Positions 20,766 to 33,385 of a stretch of DNA of 64,000 bases are shown piece by piece. Every line of letters begins with the position of its first letter. The stretch's first letter is position 1. Made by a program: the position numbers and the translations under genes. The notes under the pieces were generated by a model. That model saw only the letters and a program-made list of their open reading frames with translations. It did not search any database and had not been told where the DNA came from. Source of the stretch: Aegilops tauschii subsp. strangulata (taxonomy: Eukaryota; Streptophyta; Magnoliopsida; Poales; Poaceae); contig NC_053036.3 in the NCBI RefSeq assembly GCF_002575655.3, forward strand, positions 158,758,627 to 158,822,626. Direction: 5' to 3'.

Positions 20766-23700
20766 TGTCACGACCGGTTTTTCAATAAAATAATTATAGA
20801 GAGACCAATCCCTTTTACGGACCAGTAAGGAAGAATTCCTTCACACTGGTAGACAATATCTTGGCCACAGAAGAAAAATACCAGGAGTACTAAATATAAT
20901 ACAAGGTTGGGCAGAGACTGCCCAACAATTTATTACATGCACGCCGACAAACAAGACGGCGGATAGGGTGACATAACTACTAACTCACGATAATAACGGT
21001 GGTGGAAATATCACTGCGAAATGAGTGATATGACTCCTGAAGACTACAGCTCATCGAGCGTCGGAGTGAGGCTCGAGGAGACTTATTGCGGGTGGCGGAA
21101 GCGTATAATACAAGTGACCAATATCCGGGATCGCGCAGGACTGACTGGGACTCCTCTAGGCGTCGGACGCGCTATCAAACTCTTCATCCAAGAGATCGCC
21201 TTCGTCAACATCTGGCCAAATCAACAAGCCAGGTGAGTACTATGAAAGTACTCGCAAGACAGTTCGGACATAAGATATAACAAATGTAAGCATGAAGCAT
21301 ATGAACAAGTTAACCAGTGCGTTCAGACATAGAGACAATGAATACTGGGTGCCAAGCGAGGGTCTGAATGACTCCTCGAGCGGAAACTGCAGAATAGTAG
21401 TACTGGTGCCAAACGAGTGTCTGAATGACTCCTCGAGAGGAAAATGCAGAATAATAATAGTGGTGCCAAACGAGTGTCTGAATGACTCCTCGAGAGGAAA
21501 ATGCAGAATAATAATGCCACAGTCGGGCATCGGGGTGACACCACATAAAGGGCTTATATTTAAAGTAAGAAACAAGAACATGCCACAGTCGAACGTCTGC
21601 GCGACGTCACATAAAGGGCTTATATTGTAGCTCAATAATACAATAGTTCGGGAACATAAATTATCACAAGTACGAGACAAATATAAAGTTAGTCCATCCA
21701 CAGGGATAATAAATAAACTGGATTTACCACTTGAGCTTGTTCACCGGGGACAAGTTTTCCACGCGGATAGATATGGATATACCGATTTCACTACTTGATC
21801 ATGGATACGATGACTTGGAAGGAATTGACTCTGCAGAGTTTGTACTTAACCACAGCCAACGGATTTTAGTAGTCATAGGGACTAGTTCCGTCTACGGTGT
21901 TTTGGAAGAAACACGTCTAACCAGTACACACCCAATTCAACATTCCGAAGTCAGGGATCACCCTCGACAACGTTCAAGAAAAACCTTGAGACGGGGAGGC
22001 TACAACCTCGCGTAGCATGGGATCAAATTTCTATACGCGCGCTCTAAGGGGGTGCCCCCCCTCTCGATCCCAACCGGAAACACCCATGCCCCCTGACCGG
22101 ATGACTGGCTTTAATCCTGGGCCAAGGTACCATCATCCCGGCCTCTCTGTTTGGTGTGTACACGGAAAGAGGTTACCAACTTACTAAACCGCATCCTGGC
22201 AAATGAAACATGTGGTAGCACGGAAGGGAAAAAGATGATAACGTGACTCCGTCCACGTTAACGTCGGAAATAGTCGGATGACACAAGGCTGGTATGCTAC
22301 AACAGTACCACCTTGCTGCCCTTCATGTCACCACATGATTAGGCCATCTCTCATCAGAGATCATCACAACTTTGGAACACGGAGGGGAAAAGAACGATAA
22401 CGTGACTCCGTCCACGTTAACGTCGGAGAAAGTCGGATGACGCAAGGCTGGTATGCTACAACAGTACCACCTTGCTGCCCTTCATGTCACCACATGATTA
22501 GGCCATCTCTCATCAGAGATCATCGCAACTTTGGAACAAGCAGGTAGTTGCCTTACAGGCAACGAGGTATTTACCGACACTCATATGCCACGCACAAACT
22601 TTCAAGCAAACATGCAAAACACTTATCATATCAAATGTTCAAACTTGCTTGCCTGGTTCGAAGAAGTCGGAGTCTAGCTCGGCGAAGTTCGCGGCTCCGT
22701 CACCTCTTCCGGAACCTATGGCAATCACGAAAACGGGCACTAACGTGAAAACCAACGCGTGCACAGAAACTTCTCCAAAAAATTTCCAAATAAATCCCAT
22801 AAAAAACTAGACAAAATTTCAAGACTGTCAGAAAAGGAATCACTCAAAAATACCTTTTTATTAAAAAGTTATAAAGGTTTCTGTCCAGGGACTTATCTGT
22901 AATGAAACAGAAAAGTTCCAGGGTTCAAACTAAGAAACCAGAAAACGCTTCGGTAAGAAATGCGCTAGCTAATTTGGGAAAGCGTATTTTGCCCGAAGGC
23001 GCCAACAGAAAACGGTTCGCGAAAGAATAGAATAGAGGCTGACATGCAGGGTCCACATGTCAGGTTTCAAAAGCTCGCCGGCGCCCGAAGACTGCGGTGG
23101 ACGCCGGCGTCGAACCACGACGAGTTAGGAGGATCGGAGGGTACCAAGAGCTTCAGCGTGTTCTTCCGCGTCGGTGGGTGGTGGACTCGACCAACGGGGA
23201 GCACCACGTCGACGGCGACACTATCTCCGGTGGGCGGCGGCTCGGGTGGTGGTGGAGAACTCCGGTGGAGGGCTGCAAACTTCGAATTGAAGCACGGGTC
23301 AGAAAGAGGGATGCATGGTGAAGCTACTTGCAAGAGAATGGAGGCGGAGGTGCACACACGGGGGTGAATCGAGCTGGATCCCGTGGCGGGTCGCGGCGGC
23401 CGGAGTCGAGGAAGGAGACCTCCTCGGGGCTCTTCCAGTGGCTAGGCGTGCTCTAGGTGGAGTGCAGGGATGGTGTGTGCTCGAGTTGAAGCTCGGGGCC
23501 GCTATTTATAGGCGGATCGACGGGGTGGCCGTGAACGGGGAATCTCCGGCGAGCGATTACGGCGATGCGATGGATTGGCAGGAGGTTTGAGTGGCCAGGC
23601 AGCGTCAGTGGAGATTACTGGTGCCATTCCACAGCTAAACGGAGTTGGTCTTGGCGTAATGGCGTCGGTCCACGGTGAGGTGACCGCACGGGCTCGACGG

Positions 23701-24708
23701 CGGCAGAGAGCGCGCTCCGCGCCCTGCGGTTCACGACGAGGGTGGCGGCGCGTTCGGGGGAGTGGAAGGCCACGCGGCGAGCTCCGGTGGCTTGGGCGGC
23801 GCTGGGTGGCGCCGTCAGCGCTGTGCCTCCCGCTGGCGGCCGCAAAGCCGCCGCTGGCGTCGGTCACGGGGCGGCGCACCTTCTGCTGCTTGTCGCCGAC
23901 GTCCGCAAGGTGCCAGGCGTTCGTGCGGTGCAGGAACAAGAGGGAGAGGACAGGGAACACGGCGACACAGGGGCACTGGAGAGATGGAGATCAAACACTG
24001 AAGAAAACGACAGTGGTTCAGTTACTGTAACTGAATTTTGACTGAACTTGATATTGACAATGCACTGCAGGTGCTCGACAGAAAGATTTGGCTATGAGAA
24101 AAAAATTTCTGGGGCTGTAACTTGGTGAGGTGACCACTCAATGCACCTAGAGGCTGCCTGATTTTACTTGGAATTTTTGGAGAAGGTTTTGAATGAATTT
24201 CACCAAATTTGACAAATCTGGTCCAAACTTGCAGCAAGTGTAGTTTGAAAAATTTGAACTGAAGACCAGTGGATCTTCATGGATCTTGGTTGAGGGTTCA
24301 AAGGACTAGGAAGGGGAAAAGGTTTGGGGGCAAAAATCAAGAAAGAAAATGGAGTTCCTTTGTAAACCATGATCCAAAGGTGAGGGAAGGGTTAGGGGAG
24401 AGTATTTGCACTAAGGACATGGCAAGAGGGAATAGTTGAAAGTGGCAAGGGATTATTCCAAAAGCCATAGTGCAAATTCAAAGAGATTATCAAAAGTCAT
24501 TTTTCTCAAATGAAGAGTATTATGTCTAGAGTCCAAATAAAAAGCAAGAACCTCCAAGACCAAAGACAGATCTTGGGTGAGTCCAACTAAAACTTCTGCC
24601 ATAAAAAGAATATTTGAGGGAGAGTTCTTTTGAAGAAAATTTTTAAATCACCTCCCTCAAGTCAAATAAAATCTTTTGAAAAATCCAAATAAAAATTTGG
24701 GTGTCACA
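20766..24708 (-). mobile_element. Chromovirus 5' LTR (3943 bp)
   Basis: It matches 10985-15013 with scattered differences. It lacks about 97 bases present in the other LTR (14574-14670 there) and has 11 extra bases near 23843. The TATA box on the minus strand is at 23502-23511. The same tandem repeats are present. Confidence 0.92.
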
Positions 24709-25817
24709 GATCATGAATATAGGCATCACGTCCGTGTCAAGTAGACCGAAATTATTCTGCATCTACTACTATTACTCCACACATCGACCGCTATCCAACA
24801 TGCATCTAGAGTATTAAGTTCATAAGAACGGAGTAACAGATTAAGCAAGATGACATGATGTAGAGGGATAAACTCAAGCAATATGATATAAACCCCATCT
24901 TTTCATCCTCGATGGCAACAATACAATACGCGCCTTGCTTCCCCTGCTGTCACTGGGAAAGGACACCGCAAGATTGAACCCGAAGCTAAGCACTTCTCCC
25001 ATTGCCAGAAAGATAAATCTAGCAGGCCAAACTAAACCGATAATTCGAAGAGACTTGCAAAGATATCAAATCATGCATATAAGAATTCAGAGAAGAACCA
25101 AATAATATTCATAGATAATCAAGTTCATAAATCCACAATTCATCGGATCTCGGCAAACACACCGCAAAAGAGTATTACATCGAATAGATCTCCAAGAACA
25201 TCGAGGAGAACTTTGTATTGAGAACCAAAGAGAGAGAAGAAGCCATCTAGCTAATAACTATGGACCCGAAGGTCTATGGTAAACTACTCACGCTTCATCG
25301 GATAGGCTATGATGTTGGTGTAGAAGCCCTTCGTGATTGATTCCCCCTCCGGCAAATCACCGGAAAAGGCTCCAAGATGGGATCTCACCGGTACAGAAGG
25401 TTGCGGCGGTGGAAAAGTGGTTTCGTGGCTCCCCCTAATGTTTTTAGGGTATAAGAGTATATATAGGCGAAAGAAGTACGTCGATGGAGCTCCGTGGGGC
25501 CCATGAGGGTGGGGGCGCGCCCTCCTACCTCGTGGCTGCCTCGCGGAGTTCCAATCTTCAACTCCAAGTCTTCTGGATTGCGTTTGTTCCAAGAAAGATT
25601 ATCGCAAAGGTTTCATTCCGTTTGGATTCCGTTTGGTATTCCTTTTCTGCAAAACACTGAAATATGCAAAAAAACAGAAACTGGCACTGGGCCCTCGGTT
25701 AATAGGTTAGTCCCAGAAATAATATAAAAGAGCATATTAAAGCCCATTAAACATCCAAAACATATAATATAATAGCATGGAACAATCAAAAATTATAGAT
25801 ACGTTGGAGACGTATCA

Positions 25818-28636
25818 AGCATCCCCAAGCTTAATTACTGCTCGTCCTCGAGTAGGTAAATGATAAAAACAGAATTTTTGATATGGAATGTTACCTAGCA
25901 TATTTATCAATGTAATTTTCTTTATTGTGGCATGAAATGTTCAGATCTGAAAGATTCAACAAAAAAGTTTAATATTAACATAAAAATAATAATACTTCAA
26001 GCATACTAACAAAGTAATTATGTCTTCTCAAAATAACATGGCCAAAGAAAGTTGATCCCTACAAAATCATATAGTTTGGCTATGCTCCATCTTCGTCACA
26101 CAAAAATGCTCAAATCATGCACAACCCCGATGACAAGCAAAGCAATTGTTTCATACTTTAGTATTCTCAAACTTTTTTCAACTTTCACGCAATACATGAG
26201 CGCGAGCCATGGACATAGCACTATAGGTGGAATAGAGTGGTGGTTGTGGAGAAGACAAAAAAGAGGAAGATGGGCTCACATCAACTAGGCGTATAAACGG
26301 GCTATGGAGATTCCCATTAATAGATATCAATGTGAGTGAGTAGGGATTGCCATGCAACGGATGCACTAGAGCTATAAATATATGAAATCTCAACAAAGAA
26401 ACTAAGTGGGTGTGCATCCAACTTGCTTGCTCACGAAGACCTAGGGCATTTTGAGGAATCCCATCATTGGAATATACAAGCCAAGTTCTATAACGAAAAT
26501 TCCCACTAGTATATGAAAGTGACAAAATAAGAAACTCTCTATCATGAAGGTCATGGTGCTACTTTGAAGCACAAGTGTGGAAAAAAGGATAGTAGCATTG
26601 TCCCTTCTCTCTTTTTCTCTCCCTTTTTTTGGGCCTTCCCTTTTTTTATTTGGCCTTTCTCTCTCTCTCTTTTTGGGCTTCTCTAGCCTTTCTTTTCCCT
26701 TTTTTCCATTTCCTCACACGGGACAATGCTCTAATAATGATGATCATCACACTTCTATTTATTTACAACTCAACGATTACAACTTGATACTTAGAACAAA
26801 ATATGACTCTATATGTGTGCCTCCGATGGTGTACCGGGATGTGCAATGAATCAAGAGTGACATGTATGAAAGAATTATGAAGGTGGCTTTGCCACAAATA
26901 CGATGTCAACTACATGATCATGCAAGGCTATATGACAATGATGGAACTTGTCATAATAAACGGAACGGTGGAAAGTTGCATGGCAATATATCTCGAAATG
27001 GCTATGCAAATGCCATAATAGGTAGGTATGGTGGCTTTTTTGAGGAAGGTAAATGGTGGGTTTATGGTACCGACGAAAATAGCGTGGTACTAGAGAGGCT
27101 AGCAATGGTGGAAGCGTGAGAGTGCGTATAATCTATGGACTCAACATCAGTCATAAAGAACTCACATACTTATTGCAAAAATCTACAAGTCATCAAAAAC
27201 CAAGCACCACACGCATGCTCCTAGGGGGATAGATTGGTAGGAAAATACCATCGCTCGACCCCGACCGCCATTCATAAGGAAGACAATCAAAGAAACACCT
27301 CATGCTTCAAATTTGATACACAACGGTTACCATACGTGCATGCTATGGGACTTGCAAACCTCAACACAAGTATTTCTAAAATTCACAATTAATTCACTAG
27401 CATGACTCTAATATAAACATCCTCATGTCTCAAAACAATCATCAAGTATCAAACTTCTCATAGCATCCAACGCACTTTATATGAAAGTTTTTATTATACC
27501 CATCTTGGATGCCCATCATATTAGGACTAGTTTTATAACCAAAGAAAATTACCATGCTGTTCTAAAAGACTCTCAAAATAATATAAGTGAACCATGAGAG
27601 ATCAATAATTTCTATAAAATAAAACCACCACCGTGCTCTAAAAAAGGATATAAGTGAAGCACTAGAGCAGAATTATCTAGCTCAAAAGATATAAGTGAAG
27701 CACATAGAGTATTCTAATAAATTCTAATTCATGCGTGTCTCTCCCAAAAGGTGTGTACAGAAAGGATGATTGTCATAAACTAAAAATCAAGGACTCAAAT
27801 CATACAAGACGCTCCAAGCAAAACACATATCATGAGGTGAATAAAAATATAGCCTCAAGTAAACTTACCGATAGACGGAGACGAAAGAGGGGATGCCTTC
27901 TGGGGAATCCCCAAGCTTAGGCTTTTGGTTGTCCTTGAATTTTACCTTGGGGTGCCTTTGGTATCCCCAAGCTTACGCTCTTGCCACTCCTTATTCCATA
28001 ATCCATCAAATCTTTACCCCAAAACTTGAAAACTTCACAACACAAAACTTAAACAGAAAATCTCATGAGCTCCGTTAGTATAAGAAAACAAACCACCACA
28101 TTAAGGTACTGTAATGAACTCATTCTTTGTTTATATTGGTGTTAAACCTGCTGTATTCCAACTTCTCTATGGTTCATATCCCCCGATACTACTCATAGAT
28201 TCATCAAAATAAGCAAACAACACATGAAAAACAGAATCTGTCAAAAACAGAACAATAAGTAGCAATCTGTTATGTTTGAATACTTCTGTAACTCCAAAAA
28301 TTCTGAAATAAATTGGTGGACGTGAGGAATTTGTCTATTAATCATCTGCAAAAATAATCAATCTAAAAGCACTCTCCAGTAATAATGGCAGCTAATCTCG
28401 TGAGCGCAAAAGTTTCTGTTTTTTACGGCAAGATCGCAAAGACTTCACCCAAGTCTTTCCAAAGGTTCTACTTGGCACAAACACTTATTAAAACATAAAA
28501 CCACATCTAAACATAAGCTAGATGAATTATTTATTACTAAACAGGAACAAAAAGTAAAGAATAAAAAAAATTGGGTTGCCTCCCAACAAGCGCTATCGTT
28601 TAACACCCCTAGCTAGGCATAAAAACAAGAATAGAT
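25818..28636 (-). mobile_element. WHAM-A 3' non-coding internal region
   Basis: 2.8 kb between the protease stop and the 3' LTR with no coding signal. It includes a long pyrimidine/purine-biased stretch (26577-26720). The same region occurs in WHAM-B (36662-39556), so it belongs to the family. Open frames here are short and not shared. Confidence 0.8.
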
Positions 28637-29284
28637 CTAGGTATTGTCATCTTTGGTATGCAATCCATAAGTGGCTCTCATAATAGATTCATAAGGCAAT
28701 TTAGTTTTATTCCTAGGAAATTTTTCCATGCCTTTCCTTAATGGAAATTGGAATCTAATATTTCCTTCTTTCATATCAATAATTGCACCAATCGTTCTAA
28801 GCAAAGGTCTACCAAGAATAATACGACATGTAGGATTGCAATCTATATCAAGAACAATGAAATCTATGGGCACATAATTCCTATTTGCAACAATAAGAAC
28901 ATCATTAATCCTTCCCATAGGTTTCTTAATGGTGGAATCCGCAAGATGCAAATTTAAAGAACAATCATCAAATTCACGGAAACCTAGCACATCACACAAA
29001 GTTTTTGGAATCGTGGAAACAGTAGCACCCAAATCACATAAAGCATAGCATTCATAATCTCTGACCTTAATTTTAATAGTAGGTTCCCACTCATCATAAA
29101 GTTTTCTAGGGATAGAAACTTCTAGTTCAAGCTTTTCTTCATGGGATTGCATTAAAGCATCAACGATATGTTTAGTAAAAGCTTTGTTTTGATTATAAGC
29201 ATGAGGAGAATTTAACACGGATTGCAACAAGGAAATACAATATATCAAAGAACAATTATCATAATTAAATTCCTTGAAATCCAA
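28637..29284 (-). CDS. WHAM-A aspartic protease (C-terminal part of gag-protease)
   Basis: The 215-codon open stretch carries the protease active site DLGATVS at residues 84-90 and the second motif IILGRPLLRT near 155-164. It processes Gag. It ends with a normal stop, and no RT follows, so the element is a gag-protease element. The frame differs from the preceding gag pieces; a frameshift lies near 29270. Residues 1-60 still belong to the linker between gag and protease. Confidence 0.88.
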   Translation of the reverse strand: MDFKEFNYDNCSLIYCISLLQSVLNSPHAYNQNKAFTKHIVDALMQSHEEKLELEVSIPRKLYDEWEPTIKIKVRDYECYALCDLGATVSTIPKTLCDVLGFREFDDCSLNLHLADSTIKKPMGRINDVLIVANRNYVPIDFIVLDIDCNPTCRIILGRPLLRTIGAIIDMKEGNIRFQFPLRKGMEKFPRNKTKLPYESIMRATYGLHTKDDNT

Positions 29285-30724
29285 AATAGTGGGTTCATTG
29301 GTATGTAAAGTTCGACCTCTTCAATCCCACTTTTACCAATTTTTGCATCAAGATCTAAAAACTCCGAATCATTGGGACGCCTTTTAACTAAAGTTGACTC
29401 ATATCCAGTCACATATTTATCAAGATTCATATTGGAAAACAAAGATTTAATAGGAGTCACATCAATCACTTTTAGATCTTCATTGTTATTATTATCATAA
29501 AAACTAGAAGAACATGCTTTCACGAAGCAATCCTTTTTAGCACGCATCCTAGCGGTTCTTTATTTGCACTTATCAATGGAAATTCTCATGGCTTTGAGAG
29601 ACTCATTGATGTCATGCTTAGGTGGAATAGATCTAAGTTTCAAAGAATCAACATCAAGAGAAATTCTATCCACGTTTCTAGCCAACTCATCAATCTTAGG
29701 CAATTTTTCTTCGAGCAAAGCACTGAAATTCTTTTGCGAATTCATAAATTCTTTAACACTAGTATCCAAATCAGAGGGCATCTTATTAAAATTTCCATAA
29801 GAGTTGTTGTAGGAATTACCATAATTATTAGAGGAATTACGAGGAAACAGCCTAGAATTAAAATTTCCTCAATACGCGTTGTTACCAAAATTGTTCCTAC
29901 CAACAAAATTCACATCCATAGATTCATTATTATTCTCAATCAAAGTGGACAAAGGCATATCATTAGGATCAGAAGAAACACTTTTATTAGCAACCAACCA
30001 ATTTCTAAGTTCATTCATCTTTCCACTCAAAACATTAATCTCTTCAATAGCATGGACCTTTTTACTAGTGGATCTTTCAGTGTGCCATTGTGAATAATTA
30101 ACCATAATATTGTCTAGGAGTTTAGTAGCTTCTCCTAAAGTGATTTCCATAAAAGTGCCTCCCGCCGCCGAATCTAAACGATTTCTAGAAGCAAAATTCA
30201 ATCCAGCATAATTGTTTTTGTATAATCATCCATAAATTCAAACCATGTGTAGGGCAATTACGTATCATTAATTTCATTCTCTCCCAAGCTTGTGCAACAT
30301 GCTCATGATCAAGTTGCTTAAAATTCATAATATCGTTCCTAAGAGAGATGATCTTAGCGGGAAGAAAATACTTAGAGATAAAAGCATATTTGCACTTATT
30401 CCATGAATCAATACTATTTTTAGGCAAAAAAGAGAACCAAGTTTTAGCACGATCTCTAAGCGAAAACGGAAATAGCTTCAATTTAACAATATCATTATCC
30501 ACATCTTTCTTCTTTTGCATATCACACAAATCAACGAAGTTGTTTAGATGGGTAGCGGCATCTTCACTAGGAAGGCTAGAAAATTGATATTTCATAACAA
30601 GATTCAACAAAGCGATATTGATTTCACAAGATTCAGCATCGGTAGTAGGAGCAATCGGAGTGCTAATAAAATCATTGTTGTTGGTATGGGAAAAGTCACA
30701 CAATTTAGTATTATCTTGAGCCAT
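29245..30724 (-). pseudogene. gag: WHAM-A gag, broken
   Basis: It starts with ATG at 30724. The first piece (30185-30724) is the Gag capsid core, with an LRDRAKTWFSFLP segment near residue 92 and a WERMKLMIRNCPTHG segment near 146-160. A frameshift near 30200 moves the reading to 29869-30201, then in-frame stops occur at 29869-29871 and 29560-29562. The same frame continues at 29245-29547 before the shift into the protease frame. The stops look like single-base changes. Gag builds the particle; this copy cannot make it in one piece. The PBS lies 206 bases upstream. Confidence 0.88.
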
Positions 30725-30929
30725 CGTGACAAATAGTCAATCCAACACACAAGCACACAAGAAGCAAGCGAAAAGAGACAGACGGAAGAGAGGCGAACAA
30801 ATGGCAAAGGTTTTCGAAAATCGTTTTAGAAGTGGGGGAGAGGAAAACGAGAGGCAAATGGCAAATAATGTAATGCGAGGGAGAATAGTTTATGATGGGT
30901 ACTTGGTATGTCTTGACTTGGCATAGATC

Positions 30930-30947
30930 TCCCAGGCAACGGCGCCA
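30930..30947 (-). other. WHAM-A primer binding site, tRNA-Asp type
   Basis: The minus strand reads TGGCGCCGTTGCCTGGGA, one change from the tRNA-Asp complement. It lies 11 bases after the 5' LTR end. Confidence 0.85.
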
Positions 30948-30958
30948 GAAATCCTTCT

Positions 30959-33017
30959 TGCTACCTCTTGAGCATGCGTTGGTTTTCCCTTGAAGAGGAA
31001 CGGGTGATGCAGCTAAGCTTTTAAATAGCGTTCGCGACCTCCGCTATTGCGGCTGCAATAGCGGTAGCGTCACCCTGCCGCTATTAGTTTTAGGTTGCGT
31101 TAGAAAATAGCATGTTGTCATGATGCGGGCGCAATATCACTTGTTAGACCGCTATATCGTCCGCTATCCGCAATATCGCCAGCTATATAAGTCCTTGTTG
31201 TTTTGTTGTGTAATCTATTTTGGTAAATGTGTCTTCCTTGCATGGTTGCACGACCAAATATTGTTCAATTACAGTTTATATTCTTATAAAAATGATGATT
31301 TCTCAAATTAAGTGTCATATTTTTTGTGAATAGCCTAGAAATATACACAACAATCTCAAATATATGAGTGTTTTTTAAAATTTGGCTATGTGGACATAGC
31401 GCCCGCAATATCGCCCGCTATCCGCATTCCGCTACACGGACCCTAATCCGCAACCAGTCTGATGTCCGCTATTTAAAAGCTTGCATGCAGCAAAGTAGCG
31501 TAAGTATTTCCCTCAGTTTTTGAGAACCAAGGTATCAATCCAGCAGGAGACAACGCGCAAGTCACCTAGTACCTACACAAACAATCAAGAGCCTTGCAAC
31601 CAACGCGATAAAGGGGTTGTCAATCCCTTCACGGCCACTTGCAAAAGTGAGATCTGATAAAGATAATAAGATAAATATTTTTGGTATTTCTGTTGTATAG
31701 ATTGGAAAGTAAAGATTGCAAAATAGTAATCGAGATGCGATGTATATAAAAGAGATGCAATATAATAAGAAAGAGACCCGGGGGCCATAGGTTTCACTAG
31801 TAGCTTCTCTCAAGATAGCATGTATTACGATGGGTGAACAAATTACTGCCGAGCAATTGATAGAAAAGCGCATAGTTATGAAGATATCTAAGGCAATGAT
31901 CATGAATATAGGCATCACGTCCGTGTCAAGTAGACCGAAATGATTCTGCATCTACTACTATTACTCCACACATCGACCGCTATCTAGCATGCATCTAGAG
32001 TATTAAGTTCATAAGAACGGAGTAACGCATTAAGCAAGATGACATGATGTAGAGGGATAAACTCAAGCAATATGATATAAACCCCATCTTTTTATCCTCG
32101 ATGGCAACAATACAATACGTGCCTTGCTGCCCCTGCTGTCACTGGGAAAGGACACCGCAAGATTGAACCCAAAGCTAAGCACTTCTCCCATTGCAAGAAA
32201 GATCAATCTAGTAGGCCAAACTAAACTAATAATTCGAAGAGACTTGCAAAGATATCATATCATGCATACAAGAATTCAGAGAAGAACCAAATAATATTCA
32301 TAGATAATCAAGTTCATAAAGCCACAATTCATCGGATCTCGGCAAACACACCGCAAAAGAGTATTACATCGAATAGATATCAAAGAACATCAAGGAGAAC
32401 TTTGTATTGAGAACCAACGAGAGAGAAGAAGCCATCTAGCTAATAACTATGGACCCGAAGGTCTGTGGTAAACTACTCACACTTCATCGGAGAGGCTATG
32501 GTGTTGATGTAGAAGCCCTCTGTGATCGATTCCCCCTCCGGCAGATCGCCGGAAAAGGCCCCAAGATGGGATCTCACGGGTACAGAAGGTTGCAACGGTG
32601 GAAAAGTGGTTTCGTGGCCCCCCCTAATGTTTTTAGGGTATAAGAGTATATATAGGTGAAAGAAGTACGTCGGTGGAGCTCCGTGGGGCCCACGAGGGTG
32701 GGGGCGCGCCTACCCCCCTGGGTGCTCCCTCCTACCTCGTGGCCGCCTCGCTGAGTTCCAGACTTCACTCCAAGTCTTCTGGATTGCATTTGTTCCAAGA
32801 AAGATCATCGCGAAGGTTTCATTCCATTTGGATTCCGTTTGGTATTCCTTTTCTGCAAAATACTGAAATAGCAAAAAAAATGGCACTAGCCCCTCGGTTA
32901 CTAGGTTAGTCCCAAAAATAATATAAAAGAGCATATTAAAGCCCATTAAACATCCAAAACAGATAATATAATAGCATGGAACAATAAAAAAATTATAGAT
33001 ACGTTGGAGACGTATCA
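30959..33017 (-). mobile_element. WHAM-A 5' LTR, interrupted by a MITE
   Basis: The minus strand starts TGATACGTCT at 33017. The end at 30959 is followed by the PBS. Without the MITE it is about 1.58 kb, matching the 3' LTR. A TATA-like CTATATATACTC lies near 32645-32658. Confidence 0.88.
31014..31484. mobile_element. MITE with AGCTTTTAAATAGCG terminal inverted repeats
   Basis: 471 bp, AT-rich with GC-rich ends, no ORF of note. The left end (TAAGCTTTTAAATAGCG) and right end (CGCTATTTAAAAGCTTGC) form inverted repeats. The host LTR sequence ATGCAGC is duplicated at 31007-31013 and 31485-31491. A 7-8 base duplication suggests hAT, but 9 bases (Mutator) cannot be excluded. Confidence 0.85.
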
Positions 33018-33310
33018 CACCTCGACAAGTTCACCAGCTCATCGAGCCCAAGAACACCTCACCTCCTGAGGTCGTTCACCCAATGTACTAGTTCATCCAC
33101 AGCCCCTCGAGGCAATCCACCACCACACTGGAGTAGGGTATTACACCGCAAGGTGGCCCGAACCAGTATAAACCCTTGTGTCTCTTGTTCCTTGGGTTCG
33201 TCGAGCTAGGCCGTCAGATCGTTGAGCGAGCGAGCTAGGAAGAGAGTGTTCTTCGTGCGCACCCTAGAGTTCGAACCTCACAGGGTTTTACCGAAACCCG
33301 TAATCCGACT
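33018..33310 (+). mobile_element. G1 5' LTR, second part
   Basis: It resumes with CACCT, matching the 3' LTR from 47388 onward, and ends near CCGAC at 33310. The last base differs from the usual A. Confidence 0.9.
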
Positions 33311-33312
33311 TT

Positions 33313-33330
33313 TGGCGCGCCAGGTAGGGG
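33313..33330 (+). other. G1 primer binding site
   Basis: TGGCGCGCCAGGTAGGGG, a few bases after the LTR. It has the form of a tRNA-complementary PBS (starts TGG); I cannot name the tRNA with confidence. Confidence 0.75.
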
Positions 33331-33385
33331 TGCGCCGAAGCCCCTCCTCCGTTGATCGACCTGTCGCCACCCCGCGGTTCCAATA

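Larger units (their letters stand above)
10985..24708 (-). mobile_element. Chromodomain Gypsy element (chromovirus, Tekay/Del-like), complete
   Basis: It has two LTRs of 4029 and 3943 bp, TGTCAC...GTGTCACA ends and the duplication GATCA at 10980-10984 and 24709-24713. Internal order on the minus strand: PBS, extra ORF, gag, protease, RT-RNase H, integrase, C-terminal chromodomain. The chromodomain and long LTRs fit the Tekay/Del branch; that placement is inference. LTR copies are close by eye (about 2% in the part compared), so insertion is fairly recent. All ORFs are broken by frameshifts or stops. Confidence 0.93.
10520..25817 (-). mobile_element. WHAM-A 3' LTR, split by the chromovirus
   Basis: The parts are 10520-10984 and 24714-25817, about 1.57 kb in total. 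A TATA-like CTATATATACTC (minus strand) lies near 25455-25468. The adjacent internal sequence at 25818 reads AAGCTTGGGGATGC on the minus strand, a polypurine tract directly before the LTR. Confidence 0.88.
10520..33017 (-). mobile_element. WHAM-A: minus-strand gag-protease Gypsy element, WHAM-like
   Basis: The minus strand starts TGATACGTCT at 33017 and ends GGTAGCA at 10520. The target duplication is CACAT (10515-10519) and CACCT (33018-33022); the other G1 LTR reads CACCT. Order on the minus strand: 5' LTR, PBS, gag, protease, a 2.8-kb non-coding 3' region, 3' LTR. No RT or integrase is present, so it depends on a helper. It carries a chromovirus (10985-24708) and a MITE (31014-31484); without these it is about 8.3 kb. 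Confidence 0.9.

Noticed and set aside
24724..25260. Hidden gene between chromovirus and WHAM-A 3' end
   Set aside because: It is the remainder of the WHAM-A 3' LTR, matching 31909-32450.
30930..30947. tRNA gene end
   Set aside because: Matches only 18 bases of a tRNA 3' end next to an LTR; it is a primer binding site.
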